NCBI RefSeq assembly: GCF_036370855.1
Contig: NC_088113.1
Coordinates: 17,876,501-17,940,500 of the forward strand
Source: Dromaius novaehollandiae
Taxonomy: Eukaryota; Chordata; Aves; Casuariiformes; Dromaiidae
Length of the DNA stretch: 64,000 bases
Direction of reading: 5' to 3'
The notes under the pieces are model-generated. The model was given only the letters and a program-made list of their open reading frames with translations. It was not told where the DNA came from and did no database searches. Below are positions 1 to 9,600 of this stretch, piece by piece. Position 1 is the first letter of the stretch. Each line of letters begins with the position of its first letter. Both the position numbers and the translations under genes were made by a program.

Positions 1-917
1 GGATATCAGTATCCTCCAATCTTACAAAAACTGTGTAATGAACATTTTATATAATGCAAGTAAAGATAACTATATTAAAATAGAAGGTTATGATGACAAA
101 GGTAAGCTAATGTGCTGCAGTTAGAAATGGGTTTCAGAGCTGGAAGTGAGAAAGCCTAGTGGTTAGTTCCAGGACCAACTTTTTTTAGTCTTGCTTAATT
201 CACCTTACAAATTGTGAAAAACAGTGGGTTAAATGAGACTGATCTTTGGAAATCGCCAATACTATGAGTTTGCAATTCTACTACTAAAAAATTCTGAACA
301 ACAGTATATCAATATATTCAGTGATACTATAGGATATCTAAACTCTAATTGACTGCAAAAATATTAACATAATTACAATACAGCTAGACAGCATTTAGGA
401 AAAGAAATTACTATTGCATAATCTCCATTCATTCTGTTGTCTCAGGATACTGCAAATGGAATTTCCTTCTTAGATGTTTTAAAAAATACCAGTAGCAAAT
501 AAATGTTTGGTCTTTCTGGAGTACACAAATAAACACTATTATTATCTTGAAGAAAATACTGTGGGAGGGCTTCCTAAGAAACAAGCTATACACCCTGGTG
601 CTCTTATCTTTGTACTCTTTTCTTCTGGAACACATTTTGATTAAAAAAATATCCTTTTGGGAACAAGTTGCTTGTTTTCTTGTTTAGTGATGTGTATACA
701 TAAACAAAAAACTCTCTCCCTTTCAAAAGAACTAAAATTCACAAGAGGAATAAACTCATCATGACTGGCAAAATGCAAGCATCTGTTTCTGGAAAGAGTA
801 CTCTTCTACGAGTTCCATGTCAAGACTCCTGACTTCCTTATTTTCTTTATGATCAGCATGTACAGTGAGACACCTGGTTCATCCATAACCAAACTATTTC
901 AATTTTTTTCTCATTAG
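1..917 (+). other. SS18L1: SS18L1 intron (partial)
   Basis: AT-rich intron sequence running into the acceptor at 917. It has no conserved reading frame and no recognisable repeat family; the 68-codon minus-strand ORF at 429-635 resembles nothing known to me and is probably chance. Confidence 0.8.
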
Positions 918-1037
918 GAAATTCTCAGTATAGCCAGCAGCAGGCAGGATACCAACAGGGAGCTGCACAACAGCAAACATATTCCCAGCAGCAATACCCA
1001 AATCAGCAAAGTTACCCAGGACAACAGCAAGGATATG
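918..1037 (+). CDS. SS18L1: SS18L1 coding exon (third from last)
   Basis: The exon is preceded by a T-rich tract and TAG at 915-917 and followed by GTAAGA at 1038. It begins with two bases of a split Gly codon, encodes 39 residues from NSQYSQQQAGYQQG to PGQQQGY, and leaves one base that completes a Gly codon with the next exon. It is almost entirely Q/Y/G/S. Confidence 0.93.
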
Positions 1038-3301
1038 GTAAGAAAACTGTCATTGACACTGACGTGGCAAGCGCTTGCAATCCTTCATCCTGATGTCTCC
1101 ATTCCTAACCTAAAATATGCTGTAAACTATTTTGTTGAGTAACCTTGACACCTACTTACCAAAACTAGCCAAACAGCATTGCATAAAAGGGGATTCCATG
1201 TACAGTAACATACATTAATATAGCATACCATACTGCTATGTTATCATACTGAATCCTGTTCTCTCTCTTTTGAGGAGTTGAAAATATTATGTAGAAAATA
1301 CACTTATGCCTCATATTGACTTTCTTGTAAGTGTAGATAAGAGATCACAACATTAATTCTCAGGCTTCCCACACATCTAATACTTATGCAACTGACACGA
1401 AAAAGTAGCATCTTAAAATTTGACAGAATCACTACTCCCTCATTTAGATTTCTTGCAATGCCGTATGTGCTTTATTATCACTTGGTGAGGAACTGATGCT
1501 AAAATAAAAAAGTGAAAGTGCTTTGAACATGCAGCTAACACTACCGGAGGGATTTGGAATGACTCAGGTCACCAATGGCAGTGCTCTCCACTGCCATCAA
1601 AAGCATCCGCGTTTGATGTCTGTGCTTGAATTCTCTTACTGATTGGAGGCACCTTAGATGCATTCTGTCTTTGGGGAAAGAAACTATTTCAGATTATGCA
1701 GCACACAAATAGGGTCTTGAGAGACTGGGGATAATCAAAATACTAGCTTCAAGGAAAGGGATTTCTAGTGCATCTTCTAAATGTGATACCTGACCTTGGA
1801 TGGCAATGTTAAAAAAAACTGATAAATTGAGGTGGATATAGACAGCAAGTCTGTTTCAGAAATTTAAGATCTCATGAAACTGAACATACACACTTAAAAA
1901 TTTAATTAAATTATCATCTGGCTGCAGTACTAGTAGATGTCTTTAATGACATCTACTAAATAAAAACTCTAAAAGTCTTTATATGGAACAGCCAGACAGT
2001 TTACCATTAAATGTTGTCCAAGCACTGCCCTTGCTACATGGATTTGGATTACTCAAACCAGACATATTCTGTGAAATTAAACCCAGAATTCAGTTTGTAA
2101 TGCGGATCTGGCCTCCTCATTCTAAAGGTTCTCCTGCATAAAAATCCACTAATGCTAAGGAATAAATGCCCCATGTCTGTACACAGAATGTACACTCCCC
2201 CCCAAAAGAAATAAACATCCACATGCAATTGTGTGTCTGATTTACATGTGTTGCTAAATTATCTTTACATGCAAGAGATTTCTTAGGTGTCTAGCTGATC
2301 AGCAGGGCTTATGGTGGCATAACCAGGTTAAACAGGAAGTTAATCATGCTATTTTTACTAAAATTAAAGGCCAGGTAGCTTGCATGTTGGTAATAACTGA
2401 GCTGTGCCAATACAGACTTAGAAAGGCTAAGCACTTAAGAGTGTACCAAGCTTTCTGAGTAGAGTTTAAAACATGAACAGAATTAGACACTGCTGCAACT
2501 AGATCATTATCAGTACTAACATTTCTAGGTTAAAGCAGCTTGGCTTTGTCTGCAATATGCTACAGTCACAGTAGTGGATACTGGTGTAGACATGATGCAA
2601 AATTAGAGCTAACTTGCTAATTTTTACCAGTTCCATAATGTTTGACACTCCAGAGAGCTGCAGTACTCTGCTCCAGTTCTGTTTTTGCAGATAGGATCTG
2701 TGGCTGGGAGCTTATTGATGCTTCTCAAATCTAAAGATTCAGGTTAGCATTTTGGAAGACCTGAGAAATACAGGATTTCCCAGAGGAATGTAGAAACTGA
2801 ATGCCTGGCAACTTGGAGAGGTCTAGGCAAAATTTACTCACAGTTCATACTTACAGAGCCTACTTTATTACCATCAAGTTTTACATTTTGTTGACCGTAA
2901 GAACTCCCCCTGGCAAGTTAAGCCTTATTAATTTCACTCTCTTCTCAGGTCCTGCACAAGGAGCCTCTTCACAGTATTCCAGTTACCAACAGGGACAGGG
3001 GCAGCAATATGGAAGTTACAGAGCTTCCCAGACAGGACCATCTGCCCAGCAACAGAGGCCTTATGGCTATGAGCAGGTAAGTCGTCTGAATCTCTGCTAT
3101 AAAAAAACAGGTTGTTAGCTCTGCACATAAATCTATCCGACAATTTTATGCAAGCGTACTGGTGATACTTTGTTGGGTCTTTCAAAAGTCAAAAAACAGG
3201 AAAATTCTCTAACTCACTGCATGTATACCTCAGTTATGTTATTCTCCAACACAATTATTTCTGTTTTTTTATAGGGACAATATGGAAATTACCAGCAATA
3301 A
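918..3301 (+). CDS. SS18L1: SS18L1 (CREST), 3' part: last three coding exons
   Basis: SS18L1 is a Ca2+-responsive transcriptional co-activator and a neuronal BAF (SWI/SNF) chromatin-remodelling subunit acting in the nucleus. Only the C-terminal ~91 residues are here; upstream exons lie before the window. Coding exons are 918-1037, 2949-3076 and 3275-3301, each with AG/GT borders and compatible phases, ending in TAA at 3299-3301. The peptide is the Q/G/Y/S-rich low-complexity tail with repeated QQGY and GQQYG motifs and the family terminus QRPYGYEQ-GQYGNYQQ. The paralogue SS18 is rejected because this tail reads GYGPAQGA and RPYGYEQ (SS18L1-like) rather than GYGPSQGG and RPYGYDQ. In the family this tail is the transactivation region that recruits CBP. 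MTG2 lies downstream on the same strand, as in human 20q13.33. Confidence 0.95.
1931..1958. repeat. Inverted repeat, 11-bp perfect arms
   Basis: The arms TAGTAGATGTC (1931-1941) and GACATCTACTA (1948-1958) are exact reverse complements with a 6-nt spacer. The element is inside an SS18L1 intron, 12 bp before the dispersed 69-bp repeat copy. Confidence 0.9.
1971..2039 (+). repeat. Dispersed direct repeat, copy 1
   Basis: Aligns without gaps to 4877-4945 with 65 of 69 bases identical by eye (two adjacent-base differences at each of two places). Identity stops sharply on both sides. This copy is in an SS18L1 intron. Confidence 0.9.
2949..3076 (+). CDS. SS18L1: SS18L1 coding exon (penultimate)
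   Basis: The acceptor is TTCTCAG at 2942-2948 and the donor is GTAAGT at 3077. After two bases of the split Gly codon, it encodes 42 residues starting PAQGASSQYSSYQQGQGQQY and ending RPYGYEQ. It ends in phase 0. Confidence 0.94.
3275..3301 (+). CDS. SS18L1: SS18L1 terminal coding exon
   Basis: The acceptor is a poly-T tract followed by ATAG at 3271-3274. The exon encodes only GQYGNYQQ and a TAA stop, the invariant C-terminus of SS18-family proteins. The exon continues as a long 3' UTR. Confidence 0.94.
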   Translation, partial: GQYGNYQQ

Positions 3302-5510
3302 AAGAACATGATCCTGTGTCAGATTCATTTCAATAGTATATCCGTCTTTTGAACTGGATGTACAGGCAGTTTTGATTAATTGTAATATGTTGGTTACCCC
3401 TTAGCACAAAGCAGCGTCTGTATGTGAACAGTGTTCATTTCATGCTGGATATGAAGCAGTGCACTACTGGTAACAAGACAATGCTTTAATGGTTTGATAT
3501 TTGGTGCTGTGTATAGTACTGTATGTTGATACAATGCAGAATTTTTTTCATTTCCCCCCCACCATTCTTGATGTTTCAAAATAGCTTTAGGATCATTTGA
3601 TCACAGTTGTGCCCAGTTCTGGAAAACAGCCAGATTATTCTGCGCTCTGGCTAAATACAAAGCCATTTAGTCATATATCAGTCCAAGAAAGTATCCTAGG
3701 GTAGGTTATTGATTGTTGTTTAAGTGGATGCATTGAAGTTTACCTGCCAGCCTCTGAAATTCATGGCTCTTAACTCTACTCCTTTAGAGTAAGGAGAGGG
3801 ATACATTCCTTACATGAAGTCAGTTCCATGCTGTAAGATAAAAAGAAAATTAACTGCAGTTTTTGCAATACCTACTAGGGCTCACTATCCAAGTCTTCTA
3901 ATTTAATATATCTGCATAAGTCCATGTTTCTGTTGTAAAAGATACAGAAAGATGATCAAAACCTATATTCAAGAAAACATTAATCACTAGAGGCACCTTT
4001 TATATATCCATGTAAACTAAGGTATTTCTATCATGGAAAGAAAAATAGAAGGGAGCTTTGAGATCTGGAATGTCAGCCTACTAAATGTCAATATTGCTTC
4101 ATATTGTGCTAAGCTAAAAAGAACATCTGGCAAAACTCCAGTCTTAAATATGCTACTCCAAATTTTATAACTCGCATATATATTTTCATGCCAGCTTTCC
4201 CAGGCAGGTAGCTGGCATCCTTCTTTATTTCTGATTCTTCCGTTGCCCTTTACTCAGATTTTCTAGCAAGCATTATAACCATGAATGTTATCATGTTTTT
4301 TGATTGACTGTTCCTACAGCTCCTCATCACTTTTATTTCTCTCTTGTAGCTCGACAGAAGTAGTTCAGAAGTAAAAAAAAAAAAAAAAATCCATCTTTAT
4401 TGCAGATAAACAACTAAATCCAGCTTTAATTCTGAAACAATATTATGCATAGAGGGAGGGGGACTGTTAATAGGGTCAACCAGTAAGAGAAAACCTATAG
4501 AGGGAGAATCGATAAATAAGGAACAGTGGTATGTAGAAGCCAATATGACTAATAAAAGTCACTTATTCAGTTGTATACATTCTTATAAAGTGTTGAATGA
4601 AGCACTTATAAAGTGCTTATATAACTGCTAAATGAAACACCATGGCCAAACTTCTCTGTGGCAAAAGGCTTTATATTCCATGAGCATTTTTTAATGCAAG
4701 ATTAAATTGAAACTTAGACTATAGAGTAAATATATCCTCTGTAGGGTTTTCTCCTTTTCTTTGTCTAAACTGGTGTATTTATTGGATTTTGAATTCTAGT
4801 ACTTTGTATTTTGAAAAACTAAGACCACAAGGAAAAGGAAACATCTCACACTTTATTACTTTCTTTCCTGTAAAGGAAAAGTCTTTATATGAGACAGCCA
4901 GACAGTTTACTGTTAAATGTTGTCCAAGCACTGCCCTTGCTACATTAATGCTTTTAATTGCTGATAAAATAGAAAACATGTTTCTTATTCCGTCCTTATT
5001 TCTATCATCTGTCCTGCTGGTGTTTTCATACAAATAAGTACTCTCAAGTATCAAGGAACAGAAAGGAAATATGATCATTTTCTTTACAATATGTTAATAG
5101 TACAAGTAGCCAGGAGAATGCAATATTGCTCTTTGCCAGCTTGGAAATACACGTTTTATGTGGTTTTTGAAAGTGCTGAAATAATACTTTTGAGAGAATA
5201 TGAACAACACTTAAAATGAAACAGCAACATTACATCAATCTGAAATGTCTTACATTAAGAATTTCTTGAATGTTGTGTATATAATATATTTGAAAGAGCA
5301 CTTTGGAGATAGTTTGTACATTTATTTCCTAATTTATACATGATTTTTGGTGTTAATATTTCTAATTGTTAATAACAAAATGTTTATTTAATGTGTTGTC
5401 CATTTTTATGTATTAATGTGGAAACAAAGTGATGCCAGCATTTTGACTTCTTCCATTAATTGTATCATCTTATGTTTTGTAATACAGAATGCTTGAAAAT
5501 TGTTTAGGTT
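3302..5510 (+). other. SS18L1: Probable SS18L1 3' UTR and flank
   Basis: AT-rich sequence directly after the SS18L1 stop, without coding potential. The true cleavage site cannot be fixed by eye: an AATAAA lies at 4551-4556, and the stretch around 5460-5510 (TTTTGTAATACAGAATGC) looks like a distal 3' end. An A17 tract lies at 4373-4389. SS18L1 in mammals also has a multi-kilobase 3' UTR, so the longer extent is plausible. Confidence 0.5.
4877..4945 (+). repeat. Dispersed direct repeat, copy 2
   Basis: The second copy of the segment at 1971-2039, in the same orientation, located in the SS18L1 3' UTR or just downstream. It is not flanked by an obvious mobile-element end, poly(A) tail or target-site duplication. 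Confidence 0.9.
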
Positions 5511-6289
5511 AAAAATTATCTGAAAATGAAGTTGGTGCTACTTTTCTTATGACACAGACTTCTGAATGGGAAAAAAAGAGGTGATAAGAGGAGATTCCTT
5601 TACTAGTCTTTCTAGAAACAGTGCTGAGCGGCACCTTCTCCCCAAATTCTCCGATATGCATCAAAGCTCATTATATATGGCAAAAGGCTGTCCCAGCTTT
5701 CAAATTCATCAAGCAGTATTTGATAAGCAAACTGCAAACACTGCATGCACGTGCAGAATGGATGGCCACAGCTTTAATGGCTCACCTCACAGGTAACGCG
5801 TAGGGGATACAAAGAGATGCATCATTCAACTGATGTTGCAGCAAAATGTCCCTAGGAGAGGAGCAGAGGCAGAAGAGTTAGAAAATGAGCCCCACGTGTG
5901 GCACCTGCACATGCATTATTTGAGATGCTGCAGCCCATTCCTGTGGGGTACAGCAAGGGTCGGAGGACCAAGGTGGGCAGCAGGACACCCTGGGTTCCCA
6001 CGAAGAGAAGCGATCCCAAAACTACCAGGGCTGCCAGGCTGCTTGCTGCCTTGGAAACTGGTCAGCCCCAGCAGACGCAACACCCTTCTGTCACACACTG
6101 ACTTAACCCATACCATGGAGAGTCGAGGCCTGGGCACAAGCACAGCACCCACCTGCTGCCCGGGGAGGCTCAGGCCCGACGCCTTCCCTTATGCCGGGCC
6201 CTGGCTGAGGCAGCAGGCCGGGGGGGAAGCTGAGGCGCTCAGGGCCGTGCTGAGGACAGGCGCTGACAGCAAGCAGGAGCTCTTCCCGC
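5511..6289. other. Short intergenic spacer SS18L1-MTG2
   Basis: The transition from AT-rich to GC-rich sequence ahead of the MTG2 CpG island. The overlapping ORFs here (for example 5833-6405) occur on both strands, have no family resemblance and are most likely chance. Confidence 0.6.
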
Positions 6290-6680
6290 GCTTTTCTAAC
6301 GGCCCACGAGCTGCGCATGCGCCCGGCGGCGGCGGCGCGCGACGTGCGGCGCGCGGGGCGGGGACGGCCGTTGGGAGGCGGCCGTTGGTCGGGGCGGGGC
6401 TGTAACGGCCGGGCGTCGCGTCGCGTCGCGTCTCGGCGCACAGGGGGCGGGTTGCTGCCGCCGCTGCCGGGCTCCCGGCGCTGCGAGCGCCATGCTGCCG
6501 TGGTGGCGGGCCCTGCTGGGCGGCCGGCGGCTGTGGAGGCCCGCCCCTCCCGCCGCCGCGGTGCCGCCGCAGGTGGGGAGCTGGCAGCCGCCCTTCTCCA
6601 CAACCTGCGCGAGGTGCTCGAAGAACGGGCGGCTCAGGCGAAAGAGAGCCTTGTCCGAAAGGAAGCTGGTGAGTCCCGAA
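6290..6680 (+). promoter_or_regulatory. MTG2: MTG2 CpG-island promoter and 5' UTR
   Basis: A dense CpG island around the MTG2 start with no TATA box. GC-box motifs (GGGGCGGGG) lie near 6355 and 6391. Three MYB-like motifs are visible: CCGTTG at 6368-6373 and 6382-6387, and TAACGG at 6403-6408. A GTCGC pentamer repeats around 6415-6431. This is a typical housekeeping promoter; the exact transcription start is not visible. Confidence 0.75.
6492..6668 (+). CDS. MTG2: MTG2 coding exon 1
   Basis: 59 codons from ATG to ...SERKL, ending in phase 0 before a GTGAGT donor. It carries the mitochondrial targeting region. Confidence 0.92.
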
Positions 6681-9600
6681 GGGAGTCCGCGCTGTCAGTG
6701 TGCAGTACAAATACCTTGCTGGGAGTGTGTACCGTGTCCAGGTGCGCGTTAACGAATTGCGGTTATATGGTCGTTGCCCCCCCCCTTTTTTTTGTTTTCC
6801 CTTACGGCGATAAAAGATACGCTTTTAATGTGAAAAAAATATTTTCTGAAATTCAATTAACTCTCTGAAATAGCGAGGAAAGAAGTTTCTCATATGGCAG
6901 TGCTGGTGTTCAGAGTGGGTGTAGTGACGGTAAGTGCTTCTTTAGCCAAGACTATAGTAGCCATAGATAGCAACTGTCAGACTGCAAGCATACATACTTC
7001 GAGGAAACAAGTCTTAAGTAGCTTTCAAATTAAAATATTGTTTTGCCTCTCGCTCTTTTTGGGCTTCCGTGGTTGCCAGACTGACTACGTTTTATGTCTG
7101 AGAAACTGCAGTCCCAGAACTTTTTCACATTGTTCTTTTTCAATTTAACAGTTTCAGGTGAATTATTATTTTCTAGGGCTTTAAACAGCGAGTCATTCCT
7201 TGATCAATAGTTCACTATCATGCCATATGGTGGTGCTAAATACTTTTCTAAGAGTCTTTTTAAGAAGTCCTGGGTGGTAGCGTAACCTTAATTATTCAGG
7301 AATTACATTTCTTTTCAGCTGCATATCTTGATACTGTAATATTTCTCACCCACACATACTATTTGGGCTACCTTATTAAAAAACTGATATTGTTCAATCT
7401 TACAACAAAGTTTCTTACCAAGTTATGGAATTTACACGCTTCTGCATGTGCATTCACCCTTTCTCTTTTCGTCCTGCCATGTAAACAATATTGTCCACCC
7501 ATATGAAAATACTTCTGTAGTATTTTCCCTTGGGGATTTCAAAGCACTTCCCAAGGCCAAGAGCCAGATATTTCTTTGCACTATGTCTTCTTTACCCCCT
7601 GCACAACTGATTGTCATGTGTGAAGTGTTCCTCTGCTTATTCTCTTTGCAAATAATTTCTGTTTTATTTTTACTGCTACTCATAATTCTTTTAAGATTGA
7701 AGTGTGCATTAATTTAACCATCTGATATGCAAAGCAGTGAGTTAGCATGAGGACATTCCTCCCCCCTACACACACTGTGTCCTCTTTAAATTTTGGTTCA
7801 CTCTGTGTGTGTGTGTGTGTGTGTGTTTTTATTTTTCTAAGCTGTTTGAAAATTCATTTCAAGGTTTTTTTGTTTGTTTGTTTTCATGGGTAGGGACACA
7901 GTTATTGGGTGACTTTGACTTGTAATGTGGTAGCTCTCTTAAGCTACTTATCAGCATTATATTACCATATAGGAAAGATACCCTCCCTGTTACTAGCTCT
8001 GTTAATGTGCATGTTACATTTCTGGTATCTGAGCTGCTGCATTAGGCTGTAATGTACAGGCATGTACTTTCAGTATTTTAGGGAGTTCTTAAAAAATAAT
8101 TGAAAAATGAAATCTGCTTTTCTTTAATGTTGTACTTAATAAGCTTTATTTAGTTGATCTCTGAACGACAGCAATCAGGCTTGATTTTTCACTGTTCATT
8201 GGAACTCAGCATGACTAAAAATAACAGATCTACATGTTACTAAGTTTTGCAGAACTATCGGCTTGTTGGAACATGGCTGATAAATTGCACTGAAATGGTA
8301 CAAAATCCATCACTGTTGCAGACGCAGTGTTTTGTGGATCATCGGAAAGTGCGTGTGATTGGAGGACAAGGAGGAGGAGGGGGTCATTCTTTCTACAGTG
8401 AACCTAGAAAACAATTTGGAGGTCCTGATGGTGGAAATGGAGGTGATGGGGGTCATGTCATTTTCAAAGGTAAAAACTTACCAAGTCTGTTTTGCTACAT
8501 ACTGTCTCACCCTTTAAAAATCCCCACCGCTACCCCTTCAAAAACAAACCCAACAGCCCAGTGTTTGAGTGTTGGGAGCTGGTAAATTTAAGTGTGAGAG
8601 ATTTCAAATGTTTCTCTGTAAGCTGTCTTTGCTTTTTAAGCTTCGTGGTGAGCTGTGGTAACAGGGACAACTTAAAATGACACTGATAGCCTTAGAAGAG
8701 TCCCCTAAAAAGTGTTTTGAGAGCCAAGATAATTCACAGATATTTTAGCTGCTGGTGCCTGCCTTTGTTATGTTACGTTTTACTCTCAGACTAGATAAAG
8801 CTTCTTCCATTACCACTCTGTTGCAAAATCTGCTAATCTGGCAAACACATTTTCCAGAGTATTTTGTAATGGGTATATAGACTTTGGAATGGTCACTTCA
8901 TGAAAGACATGCTTAATAAACCTAAGCAGATAGATAAAGATGTGGAAACCTCATCATAACTTATATTAATATATCAGCCTTCCTTGATATTTTATTGTTG
9001 AGGCAGTGAATAAGGTATGTATTCCTGCAGTCTTTGTAAAGAGAAAGAACAGTCAATAGGTTGTTCCACTATGAAAATGATCTATTTAAAATATGTGTAT
9101 TTTGCTTTACAGCTGACCAACAAATCAAATCACTTTCTTCAATCCTCCCCTTCTATCAAGGTTTTCATGGACAGAGAGGAGGAAGCAAAAACTGTTATGG
9201 AGCCAATGGTGCATACATGTATGTTAAAGTAAGTTAAAGCTGCTGGCAGTAAACATTGCAGATTCCCAGGATGGATGACCTAGTTGTGAGAAAAATCACT
9301 TGCGCTATCTCTGCTGGAACAGGGCTGGTTGGCACACAGACCAAGCTGCTTTAAACTTTTCATAAAAGCCCCACTGTCTTGGAAGGTACATCTGGCCAAA
9401 ACAAACACGGTCCAGGTTTGGGTTTACTTTTAGGGCTCACTTGCCTAGTGTAATCAGAACATAGAATGTGCTAAATTGGAGCAGACTTTCTTGTTTTCTT
9501 TCTTAAACATATCCTGTTTGGTGCATACCCATAGTATATTTCTAAGCTCACAACTATTACTAGGCATCTGTGGTTAAAAAGACAGAAAGCAGGTTATGAT

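Larger units (their letters stand above)
1038..2948 (+). other. SS18L1: SS18L1 intron with hairpin and duplicated 69-bp segment
   Basis: A 1.9-kb AT-rich intron between two verified SS18L1 exons. It contains an 11-bp-arm inverted repeat at 1931-1958 and, just after it, one copy (1971-2039) of a segment repeated at 4877-4945. Nothing else is recognisable. Confidence 0.85.

Noticed and set aside
8247-8321. N-terminal extension of MTG2 exon 2 from the ATG at 8247
   Set aside because: Splicing at 8322 joins exon 1 in phase and restores the family sequence; the upstream stretch has no similarity to MTG2.
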